Assembly: GCF_020564565.1 (NCBI RefSeq) | Contig: NZ_JAJCTD010000002.1 | Coordinates: 62,001-126,000 of the forward strand | Source of the DNA: Rhodobacter sp. Har01 | GTDB lineage: Bacteria > Pseudomonadota > Alphaproteobacteria > Rhodobacterales > Rhodobacteraceae | Length of the DNA: 64,000 nucleotides | Direction: 5' to 3' | Shown here: positions 18,294 to 27,400 of the stretch, in pieces | How positions within the stretch are numbered: position 1 is the first letter of the stretch | Layout of the letters: each line of letters opens with the position of its first letter | Made by a program: the position numbers and the translations under genes | Notes under the pieces: model-generated | Told to the model about the DNA's origin: nothing | The model's input: only the letters and a program-made list of their open reading frames with translations | The model's database searches: none

Positions 18294-19028
18294 ATGCGCG
18301 CCTATGCCATCGGCGACATCCACGGCCAGCTCGGCCTTCTGAAGGCCGCACATGACCGCATCGCCACCGACAGTGTCCGCCACGGCCCCGCCCCCGTGGT
18401 GCATGTCGGAGACCTGGTCGACCGCGGCCCCGACAGCCGCGGCGTCATCGACTTCCTGATGCAGGGCATCGCCGCAGGGCAGGACTGGACCGTCCTGAAG
18501 GGCAACCACGACCGCCTGTTCACCCGCTTTCTGCATGACCCCTTCGACCAAGACCCGGGGCTGCGGTCAGAGTTCACCTGGCTCCACCCGCGACTTGGCG
18601 GAGCCGAGACGCTCGCCTCCTACGGCGTGCGGTCGGCCGCCGACCGGCGCGCGGCGCTGGTGCAGGCGGATGCCGTCCAGCTTGTGCCGCAGGCGCACCG
18701 CAGCTTCCTTGAGGGCCTGCCCGCCTGGCACCGCATCGGAGAGGTGCTGTTTGTCCATGCCGGCATCCGCCCCGGCATCCCCATCGAGAGCCAGACAGAA
18801 ACCGACCTGATCTGGATTCGCCAGCCCTTTCTGGACGACCCGCGGGACCATGGGCCGCTGATCGTGCATGGCCACACCGCGCTGGACGCCCCCACGCATC
18901 ATGGCAACCGGGTGAACATCGACAGCTCTGCCGGTTACGGCGGCCCGCTGACCGCCATTGCCCTGGAAGGCCGCGAGGTGTTCCTGCTGACCGACGCCGG
19001 CCGGGTGCCGCTGCGGCCGATGATCTGA
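18294..19028 (+). CDS. Metallophosphoesterase (ser/thr phosphatase-like)
   Basis: 244 residues with the full two-metal phosphoesterase motif set: GDIHG at residues 7-11, GDLVDRGPDS, KGNHD, a conserved HAGI and HGH. This is the PrpA/ApaH-like bacterial class. Possible substrates are phosphoproteins or dinucleoside polyphosphates; the sequence does not decide. It stands alone after the serA terminator. Confidence 0.88.
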   Translation: MRAYAIGDIHGQLGLLKAAHDRIATDSVRHGPAPVVHVGDLVDRGPDSRGVIDFLMQGIAAGQDWTVLKGNHDRLFTRFLHDPFDQDPGLRSEFTWLHPRLGGAETLASYGVRSAADRRAALVQADAVQLVPQAHRSFLEGLPAWHRIGEVLFVHAGIRPGIPIESQTETDLIWIRQPFLDDPRDHGPLIVHGHTALDAPTHHGNRVNIDSSAGYGGPLTAIALEGREVFLLTDAGRVPLRPMI

Positions 19029-19148
19029 CGGCCGAAAAAGATGTCCGAAGCCAATCATCGTCCGCGGGTCAGGCCGCAGCACACCGCCGCGTGCGCAGCC
19101 GCAAGGCAAACCCTTTACGCGCCGCCCAAGGCATGATTCCCTGACCCG

Positions 19149-19709
19149 ATGCTCAAGCGCCTGTCCCCCTGGGCCGTCACCGCCCTGATCATCGCCCTCG
19201 CCGCCGCCTACCTGTTGTGGATCGGGCGAGAACCGATCTGCAAATGCGGATACGTCAAGCTCTGGCACGGCGTGGTGGTCAGCTCCGAGAACTCGCAGCA
19301 CCTGACCGACTGGTATACCCCCAGCCACATCATCCACGGCTTCGCCTTGTTCGGCGCGCTCTGGCTGCTGGCGCGGCGGCTGTCCATCGGCTGGCGGCTG
19401 GCGATTGCCACGCTGGTCGAAGCAGCCTGGGAGCTGATCGAGAACTCGGACGCGGTGATCGAGCGTTATCGCAGCGTCACCATCTCGCTGGACTATTACG
19501 GCGACAGCGTGATCAACACGGTGGCCGACATCCTGGCAATGGTGCTGGGGTTCTTCCTTGCCGCGCGCCTGCCGGTCTGGCTGACGGTGGTGCTGGCCAT
19601 CGGCTTCGAGGCGGTGACGATCTGGCTGATCCGCGACGGGCTGGTGCTGAACGTGCTGATGCTGCTCTGGCCGCTGGACTGGGTGGCCAACTGGCAGGCA
19701 GGCCGTTAG
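19149..19709 (+). CDS. DUF2585 (UPF0314) membrane protein
   Basis: 186 residues with about five membrane segments. The loop CKCGYVKLWHGVVVSSENSQ followed by HLTDWYTPSHIIHG is the hallmark of the UPF0314/DUF2585 family, which is restricted largely to alphaproteobacteria and has no known function. Conserved Cys, His and Glu residues cluster in that loop, on one membrane face. Its stop overlaps the convergent MFS gene stop by 4 bases. Confidence 0.85.
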   Translation: MLKRLSPWAVTALIIALAAAYLLWIGREPICKCGYVKLWHGVVVSSENSQHLTDWYTPSHIIHGFALFGALWLLARRLSIGWRLAIATLVEAAWELIENSDAVIERYRSVTISLDYYGDSVINTVADILAMVLGFFLAARLPVWLTVVLAIGFEAVTIWLIRDGLVLNVLMLLWPLDWVANWQAGR

Positions 19710-20806
19710 CGGGACATGCCGCGCAGGGACACCAGCGCGGCCAGCGTGGCCGCCAGGCTTAGCCCCAGGACGATCCAGAAAAAGCCCAACGGGCCAAGGG
19801 CTGCCATGGCAGGTCCAATGACGACGGGCGACAGGATTCCGCCCACCAGCCCGGCGGCGATGATGGTCGGTGGCACGCGCGGGTCGTCGCCCATCTTGCG
19901 GCTGGCGGTGACATAGAAGCCGGGGAAGAACAGCCCCGCGGGTGCGCCCATGGCAACGAAGAAGGCGCCCGCATGAACCAGGACGGCGCCGAGCGCGCAC
20001 AGAGCGGTCAGACCCAGCGCAAAGGTGTAAAGCGCGAATGAGGGGATGCGGTGCGCCGTGAAGGACAGCACCATGCGGGCCGCCAGGAACACCAGGAAGA
20101 AAGCCGAAAGGTGGCGGGCGGCAGAGACCTCGGAATGGCCGGCAGCGATCAGGGCGGCAGGGCCAAGGCCGCCAAGGCAGGCCTCGATGCCGATGGCGAC
20201 GGCGCCGAAGGCCAGGATGGGCAGGTGCAGCCGGTAGGGCCGCGTTGTGCCATCGGTCAGGGCGACAGGGCGGCTGGCGGCGCCCGACCCAAGCCAGACC
20301 AGGGCGGCAAGGACCGCGGTCAGGCCAAAGCCCAGGCGCGGGTCGCTGCCCAGCGCCACGAAGACCAGCGGCGACAGGATGGCACCCACGGCGAAGGTGG
20401 CGTTGAGAAAGCTGAGCATCGACGGGCCCTGCCGGCCGAAGGCGGCCAGCACCCGGGGGTTGAAGACGGCGGTGGCCATGCCGTAGCCGGCGCCGAAGAC
20501 GGCTGCTGCAAGCAGGGTCGCCGGCCAGCCGGCCATGGTGGCAATGCCGGCAGCGCCCAGGACCATGGGTGCCAGTGCATGCCGGGGGGTGATCCGGGGT
20601 CCGGCAAGGAAGGTGATCGCCACACCGATGGCGCAGCCCACCCAATGCGCCGAGATCAGCACGCCCGCCGCGGGCAGGCTCAGCCCGAAGGCGCGGGCGA
20701 AGGCCGGCAGCGCCGGGCCATAGAACGACTGCCCCGCGCCCATCAGCACGAAGCTTGCCACTCCGGCGACCAGAAGCCCTGCATTGGCCCGGATGAGTTC
20801 GCGCAT
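19706..20806 (-). CDS. MFS transporter
   Basis: 366 residues with about 12 membrane segments and typical MFS loops. It is shorter than most MFS carriers, with short termini. Substrate is unknown. It is divergent from the thiolase gene; the 158-bp gap between them must hold both promoters, but no operator stands out. Confidence 0.8.
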   Translation of the reverse strand: MRELIRANAGLLVAGVASFVLMGAGQSFYGPALPAFARAFGLSLPAAGVLISAHWVGCAIGVAITFLAGPRITPRHALAPMVLGAAGIATMAGWPATLLAAAVFGAGYGMATAVFNPRVLAAFGRQGPSMLSFLNATFAVGAILSPLVFVALGSDPRLGFGLTAVLAALVWLGSGAASRPVALTDGTTRPYRLHLPILAFGAVAIGIEACLGGLGPAALIAAGHSEVSAARHLSAFFLVFLAARMVLSFTAHRIPSFALYTFALGLTALCALGAVLVHAGAFFVAMGAPAGLFFPGFYVTASRKMGDDPRVPPTIIAAGLVGGILSPVVIGPAMAALGPLGFFWIVLGLSLAATLAALVSLRGMSR

Positions 20807-20964
20807 GCCGGTCTCCTTGCGTCGGACCGCCCGCGCCCCGTGTCGCCCGGCGCCAGAGGCGTGTCAACGCCCGCTCACCGGCTTTGCGACGTGACGTCAT
20901 GGTGTAAGCGCGGCCGCGGCGGCGTAGTCTACAAGATACCCTGTCCGCTTGCGCGAGGCCCGCC

Positions 20965-22134
20965 ATGACCGACGTCTTCCTGCTGTCCGCCGCCCGCACC
21001 GCCATTGGTACCTTCGGCGGCGCGCTGTCGTCCTTGCCCCCCATCGACCTGGCGGCCCACGCCGCCAAGGCCGCCATCGCCCGCGCGGGAATAGAGGCCG
21101 GGCAGATCGGCACGGTGGTCTTTGGCCACGTCATCAACACCGAGCCGCGGGACATGTATCTGAGCCGGGTCGCCTCGATCCAGGCGGGGGTGCCGCAGGA
21201 GACGCCGGCGATGAACGTCAACCGGCTGTGCGGGTCGGGCGCGCAGGCCATTGTCTCGGCAGCACAAGTGCTGCTGCTGGGCGAGGCCGACATGGCGCTG
21301 GCCGGCGGGGCCGAGTGCATGAGCCGCTCGCCCTATGCACTGACGGCGGCGCGCTGGGGGCAGAAGATGGGGGACACCAAGGCCGTCGACATGATGACCG
21401 GCGCGCTGACCTGCCCGTTCGGGACCGGGCACATGGGGGTGACGGCCGAGAACGTGGCGGCGCAGGACGGGATCAGCCGGGCCGACCAGGATGCCTTTGC
21501 GCTGGAGAGCCAGGCCCGGGCGGGGCGGGCGATTGCCGAGGGGAGGTTCGTTCAAGAGATTGTTCCAATTGAGATTTCCGGCCGCAAAGGGCCGGTGGTC
21601 TTTGCCGTGGATGAGCATCCCAAGGCCACGACGGCCGAGGCGCTGGCAGCACTGCGGCCGGCGTTCCAGAAGGATGGCTCGGTGACGGCGGGCAACGCCA
21701 GCGGGCTGAACGACGGCGCGGCGGCGCTGGTGCTGGCGCGCGGGGGGGCCTTGGCGGGGCTGACCCCGCGGGCGCGGATCATGGGCTGGGCGGTGGCGGG
21801 GGTGGACCCCAAGGTGATGGGGCTGGGGCCTATTCCGGCGGTGCGGGCGCTGTGCGCCAAGCTGGGGGTCACCCCGCAAAGCTTTGATATCGTTGAGTCG
21901 AACGAGGCCTTCGCGGCGCAGGCGCTGGCGGTTTCCCGCGCGCTGGAGTTGGACCCGGCGAAGGTGAACCCGAACGGCGGGGCCATCGCGCTGGGGCATC
22001 CGGTGGGGGCGACGGGGGCGATCCTGACCGTCAAGGCACTGCATGAGCTGGAGCGGACGGGCGGCAAGACCGCGCTGGTGACGATGTGCATCGGCGGTGG
22101 GCAGGGGATCGCGCTGGCGCTGGAGCGGGTCTGA
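20965..22134 (+). CDS. Acetyl-CoA C-acyltransferase (thiolase, PhaA/BktB-like)
   Basis: 389 residues. The acyl-accepting cysteine is in NRLCGSGAQAI near residue 89, the histidine is in GGAIALGHPVGATGA and the second cysteine in TMCIGGGQGIA. Length and motifs fit biosynthetic or degradative thiolases condensing or cleaving acyl-CoA. No partner acetoacetyl-CoA reductase or beta-oxidation genes are nearby, so PHB synthesis versus beta-oxidation cannot be decided. Confidence 0.9.
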   Translation: MTDVFLLSAARTAIGTFGGALSSLPPIDLAAHAAKAAIARAGIEAGQIGTVVFGHVINTEPRDMYLSRVASIQAGVPQETPAMNVNRLCGSGAQAIVSAAQVLLLGEADMALAGGAECMSRSPYALTAARWGQKMGDTKAVDMMTGALTCPFGTGHMGVTAENVAAQDGISRADQDAFALESQARAGRAIAEGRFVQEIVPIEISGRKGPVVFAVDEHPKATTAEALAALRPAFQKDGSVTAGNASGLNDGAAALVLARGGALAGLTPRARIMGWAVAGVDPKVMGLGPIPAVRALCAKLGVTPQSFDIVESNEAFAAQALAVSRALELDPAKVNPNGGAIALGHPVGATGAILTVKALHELERTGGKTALVTMCIGGGQGIALALERV

Positions 22135-22191
22135 CGGGGCGGGGCACCAAGCGACTGAATCCGCAAGAAATTTCAGGTATGCAGCAGGTAT

Positions 22192-22245
22192 GGCCCGCGG
22201 ATGGCTGACGCATGGCTTGCAGCCATACGTTTTCGCCCGCGGGCC
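22192..22245. terminator. Long hairpin between convergent genes
   Basis: An outer 9-bp stem, GGCCCGCGG (22192-22200) with CCGCGGGCC (22237-22245), encloses an inner ATGGC-TTGCA-GCCAT stem followed by ACGTTTT. It lies in the 273-bp gap between the convergent thiolase and pbpC genes and is a plausible terminator for the thiolase. The rest of that gap shows nothing else. Confidence 0.45.
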
Positions 22246-22407
22246 GGCCCTGACGGTCTGGGGGCGGCCCGAGGAAGGCCGCAAGGGGCGAGCGGAGAGG
22301 TGACGGCGCAGAAGCGCCCGCATCCCGATACGTTGCTGGGGCGGTCGGGCGCTGGCCGGGGCCGCTTTGCGGCTGTTAACCCGGCCGGGGAGTCGTTCTG
22401 GCTTGGG

Positions 22408-24450
22408 CTACCAGACGCGGACTTGCGCGCGGGCGCTGCGGCCGGTGGCGTCGATGACGCTGAGGGTGACGAAGCCGGTGCCGGGCAGCGCGAGCAGGGT
22501 TTCGCGGTCGCGCAGGGCCACGGCGACGGGGGTGCCGTCGACCATCCAGGTGAAGGGGGCGGTGCCGCCGGCGACGCGGACCTTGAGGCCGGCGGACAGA
22601 AGTTCCACCTCGGCGCCGTCGGGCGGGAAGGCCACGGCGGGGGCGTCCGGCGCGGGGGCGAAGGCGGCGTCGCGGGGGCGGAAGCGTTGCAGCGGCTGCG
22701 GCAGCTGGGCGTTCGACACCAGCAGCGTCGCGGCGGGCGCGGGGGGCTGCGGGTCAAGCGCGGGTTTCAGGCGGTTGAAGGCCTGGAAAAGCACCGGTGC
22801 GGCCACCTCAGCCCCGAAGGCCCCGGGGACCGGGGTGCCATCGGCGCGGCCCAGCCAGACGCCGATGACGTGCCGGCCATCAAAGCCGATGGCCCAGGCA
22901 TCGCGGTGGCCGTAGCTGGTGCCGGTCTTGTAGGCCAGCCGGTTTGACGGTGCGCCGGGCGGGGGCGCGAGGCCGGCGAGGATGTCGCCCACCTGCCAGG
23001 CGGCAACCGCGGAGACGACGCGCTGGCCTTCGGGCCGTTCACCGTCGATCTGCCAGATCAGCGGCAGGGCCACGCCGCCGCGGGCCAGAGCGGCGTAAAG
23101 CTGGACCATGTCTTGCAGGGTGACACCGACGCCTCCCAGCGCGACGGCCAGGCCGGGCTGGTTGCCCGGGATTTCATATTGCACGCCGGCCTTGGTCAGG
23201 GCCGACAGCAGCTTGGCCGGGCCAAGCGCCTGGGTCAGGGCCACGACGGGAATGTTCAGCGACATCTGCAGCGCCTGCCGGGCGCGAATCTCGCCCCGGT
23301 AAAGCCTGTCGAAGTTCTGCGGGGCGTAGTTGCCGAAGGCCATCGGGCGATCATCGAGCAGGGTTTCGGGGTGGGCGAGGCCCTCGTCGAAGGCCAGGGC
23401 GTAGACCAGCGGTTTCAGGGTGGAGCCGGGGCTGCGCAGCGCGGTCGTCATGTCGACAAAGCCCTGCCGGGCGTCGGCGGTGAAGGCGGCCGAGCCGACC
23501 GAGGCGAGGATTTCGCCCGACAGGTGATCGGCCACCACGATGGCGACCTGCAACTGGTCGCCCTTGCCTTCCACGGCCTCGGCGGCAAGCGATTCGATCT
23601 TTTTCTGCAGGGGCAGGTCCAGCGTCAGGCGCTGTTCGCCGGCCATCGGGTTTTCCGCCCGGGCACGGTCGGCCAGGTGCGGGGCAAAGGCCGGGAAGGG
23701 CTGGCGCAGGCCGGGGACGGGTTCGGTCAGGGCGGCCTGCGCCTCTTCGGCGTCGATCAGGTGAAAGGTGACGGCGCGGGACAGCACGCGGTCGCGCGCG
23801 GCTTCGGCCCGGTCAGCGGCGCGGTCGGGGCGGCGGGTTTCCGGCGATTGCGGGATGGCCACCAGCAGCGCGGCTTCGGCCGGAGTCAGGCGCAGGGGTT
23901 CCTTGCCGAAGTACGAGAGCGAGGCGGCACGCAGGCCTTCGAGGTTGCCGCCGAAGGGGGCGAGGAGGAGGTAGAGCGAGAGGATCTCGTCCTTCGACAG
24001 GCGCCGTTCCAGCGCCAGCGCGACGCGCATCTGGCGCAGCTTGCCGCCCATTTCGCCGGTGGTGCCATCCTCAAGCAGGCGGGCGACCTGCATGGTCAGG
24101 GTCGAGCCGCCCGAGACGACGCGGCCGTTCCAGGCGGCTTGCGCCAGCGCGCGGGCCATCGAGCGCAGGTCGACGCCCGGGTGGCTGCGGAAGCGGCGGT
24201 CCTCATAGGTGAGGAGCATGTCGATGTAGTCGGGGTCGACGTCATCAAGATCGACCGCCAGCCGCCAGCGGCCATCGGCCACGGTATAGGCGCGCAGAAG
24301 GCGGCCGTCGCGGTCCAGCACCTCGGCGCTGGTCTCGATGCGCAGGCTGGGCAGGGTGGTGGCGTCGACCCAGCGGTCGAACTCATCGCGGCCCCAGGCG
24401 GCAAGCCAGAGGCCTGCCGCCAAGGCGATGAGCCACCGCCCGCGCATCAC
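22408..24450 (-). CDS. pbpC: Penicillin-binding protein 1C
   Basis: 680 residues. An N-terminal membrane anchor (about 5-20) is followed by a family 51 glycosyltransferase domain with YEDRRFRSHPGVD at about 82-94 and GGSTLTMQ. The transpeptidase domain has Ser343 in SPGSTLKP, SLN and KTGTS. A C-terminal BiPBP_C-like domain completes the PBP1C layout. It polymerises and possibly crosslinks peptidoglycan. Its ATG overlaps the upstream alpha-2-macroglobulin stop by 4 bases, the conserved pairing seen as yfhM-pbpC in E. coli. Confidence 0.93.
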   Translation of the reverse strand: MMRGRWLIALAAGLWLAAWGRDEFDRWVDATTLPSLRIETSAEVLDRDGRLLRAYTVADGRWRLAVDLDDVDPDYIDMLLTYEDRRFRSHPGVDLRSMARALAQAAWNGRVVSGGSTLTMQVARLLEDGTTGEMGGKLRQMRVALALERRLSKDEILSLYLLLAPFGGNLEGLRAASLSYFGKEPLRLTPAEAALLVAIPQSPETRRPDRAADRAEAARDRVLSRAVTFHLIDAEEAQAALTEPVPGLRQPFPAFAPHLADRARAENPMAGEQRLTLDLPLQKKIESLAAEAVEGKGDQLQVAIVVADHLSGEILASVGSAAFTADARQGFVDMTTALRSPGSTLKPLVYALAFDEGLAHPETLLDDRPMAFGNYAPQNFDRLYRGEIRARQALQMSLNIPVVALTQALGPAKLLSALTKAGVQYEIPGNQPGLAVALGGVGVTLQDMVQLYAALARGGVALPLIWQIDGERPEGQRVVSAVAAWQVGDILAGLAPPPGAPSNRLAYKTGTSYGHRDAWAIGFDGRHVIGVWLGRADGTPVPGAFGAEVAAPVLFQAFNRLKPALDPQPPAPAATLLVSNAQLPQPLQRFRPRDAAFAPAPDAPAVAFPPDGAEVELLSAGLKVRVAGGTAPFTWMVDGTPVAVALRDRETLLALPGTGFVTLSVIDATGRSARAQVRVW

Positions 24451-27400
24451 TTCGCGGCGATGCTTACCGTTCCCACATCGCTGCGGGCGCGGAAGTCAGG
24501 GCGATACATGTCCTCGACCGAGGCCGCCGGGTGGTGGAAGGTGCCGGGGCTGATGGCGCGGACGATGTAGGACAGCTTGAACGGCTGGTCCGAGGTCCAG
24601 TCGACCTGGGCCAGGAAGCGGTCTTGCCGGAATTCGGCATGGGCCACCTGGTCCAGCGTGTCGAGCCAGCCCAAGGCAGAGGTCGAGCCGCTGGCCATCA
24701 GGTTGGGGTTGTCGATCTCGAACCCGGCGGGCAGCGGGTCGGCGACCATCAGGCGGCCTTCGGAATATTCGAAGGGCTTGACGGTGACGACCACGACCAG
24801 ACGGTCGCCGGCGGTGACGCTGTCCAGTGCGACCGGGGTGCCGTCCATGGTGTAGTAGGCGCGGTCGATGGCATAGCCCTTGCCGCCGGCCGGTTCGGGT
24901 TCGGAGGGAACGCCGTAGGTGGTGACGGTGAGGTAGGTGTCGGCGCCGTCGTTGGTGACGGTCACCGGCGCGTCGCCGTCTTGCAGCACCTTGACCAGCG
25001 GGCCAACGGCGGGCTGGCCGTCGATCTTGACGCCGTCGGCGCCGGGCCGGTCGATCAGCGCGTTGGTCGCCATCAGCGCCCAGGTCGCCTCTTGCGTCGA
25101 CAGCGGGCCCTGCGCCTGGGCCAGCCGGGCAATCAGCGCCTCGCGGTCCATCGCCTCGGACCCCGATTCGATGGCCAGGGTCAGCAGGGCAGCCGCGTCG
25201 CGATAGCCGGTGCCATAGTCGGCCCGCCAGACCTGGGTGCCGTCACCGTCGAACAGCGCGGGCACGCGGGCGGCGGCCTTGCGGAACATCGCGTCGGCGC
25301 GGGCCTGGTCGCCGTAGGAGGCCAGCGCGGCCCCCAGTTGCGCCTGCGCCAGGGCCGAGGCGAAATCGTCACCCTTGACGTCGACGTAGTAGCGCAGGTC
25401 GCCGATGGCGGCGCCGCCTTCGCGGGCCAGCACCATCAGCGCATAGGCCAGCGCCGTGCCGCCGCCGTTGGTTCCGGCATCGAAGTCGGGCGCGTAATTC
25501 ACCTGGTTGCGCAGGTTCATCAGCGCGGTCTTGAAGGCGAGGTCCGGCACCGCAAAGCCCTGCGCCCTGGCGCGGCTGAGGAAGTCGGTGACGTAGGCAT
25601 CAAGCCAGAGGTCGCCCGAGCCGGGGCCCCAAAGGCCGAAGCTGCCTTCGGAGGCCTGGTTCGACAGGATCTCGGCCACCGCCTGATCAATGCGAAGCTG
25701 GATGTTGTCGGCGCCCTTGAGGTCCATCACCCGGGCGATTTCGTCGAAGTAGAGAAGCGGCAGCGCCTTTGACGTCATCTGCTCGGTGCAGCCGTAGGGG
25801 TAGCGGTCGAGCGCGGACAGAAGGCCGGGCGCGTTCAGGCGGGCGATCGGGCCGATGGCCATGACCGACTTGCCCGAGCCTGCGACCATGCCGGTGAAGA
25901 CGGCCTGATCGAAGGTGAAGCTTTGGCCTTTCTTCAGGTCAAGCCGGCTGATCTTGGCAATTTCGGGGTCGTTCGCCTGCACCGGCAGGGTCAGCGTCTT
26001 CTTCAGCGCCTTGCCGTCGGGTGTGGTCAGGGTGATGTCGATGGTATGGACCCCGGGGCTGAGGGCGGTCAGCGGCACCTCGACCACCTGCTTGCCGTTT
26101 GCGGCCAGGGTGATTTCGGCGGGGGCGGTGCCCAGGGTCACGCCGGTGCCGGCCACCGCCAGCGCCATCTTGCCCGCAGGCCCGGTGGCGTGGACGATTT
26201 CCAGAAGCATCCGGCTTTCATCCCCCGGCGCCATGAAGCGCGGGATCGAGGCGGTCACCACGACCGGATCGCGCACCAGCACATCGGCGCTGGCCTGTCC
26301 GACGCCGGTCTTTGACCAGGCGACGGCCATGATCCTGACGGTGCCGTTGAAGCTGGGCAGGTCAAAGGACGCGCGGGCGTAGCCATCGGTGCCCACCTGC
26401 ACCGGGCCGGTGAAGTAGGCCACCAGTTCCTCGGTGGGAGGGGGGGCTTGCAGGCGGGCCTGCGCGCCGGCGTCGCCGCCCGAGCGGACCTCGCCCGGGG
26501 CGCCGTTCAGCCCGTCGATCAGCCGGCCATAGACGTCGCGGATGCCGACGCCCAGCTTGCGCTGGCCGAAGTAGTGATCCTGCGGATCGGGGGCCTGGAA
26601 GCCGGTGAGGTTCAGGATGCCCACATCCACCGCGGCGAGGGTCACATAGGCGGTGTCGCCGGGGGCGACGCCTTCGACCTTGACCGCCACGTCAAGCGGG
26701 CCGCGGGGGGCGGCTTCGGCGGCGGTTTCGACGGTGGTTTTCAGCGCCCGGTCGCCCGGGTCGATGGCGGCGTAGGACAGGCCCAGCGCGCGGGCCGGGT
26801 TGCGCCCCGAGGCCACGTCCATCGGCCGCAGGACCGAGGCGGTGACGTATACGCCCGCACCCCAGTCGGCGGTGACGGGAAGCTGGATCAGGTTCTCGCC
26901 TTCCTTGACCTCGACCGCCTGCATCGCGACGAGGCGGTTCGACACCACGGTGACCAGCGCCGTGCCGGCCGCGCGGGGCACCAGCCGCAGGGTGGCGGTA
27001 TCGCCCGGTTTGTAGGCGGGCTTGTCCAGCGACAGGTCCAGCGTGTCGGGCGTGGCCGAGACGTCTGCCGGGGCATACCAACCGGCCCAGAAGGTGGTGG
27101 AGGTTTCCGCCAGCGTGCCATCGGTCCGCTCGACGCGAATCTCGTATTCGCCCCAGGTCACCGGGGCGGCCACCTGCACGGGTGCTGTGCCAAGGGTCGC
27201 CTCGCCCTCGGCCACCGGGGTGCGGTAGATCACCGGTTCCCAGTTCCAGTTGCCGTAGGATTGGTACCACTGGTAGTCGGTCTCGATGCGGGTGACGGTC
27301 CATTTCACCGTCATCGGCGCGGGCTGAAGGTCGGGGCCGACGCCGATCAGTTCGAACCCGGCGTTGGCGCCTTCGGCAGCCACCTGATCGAACAGCGGCT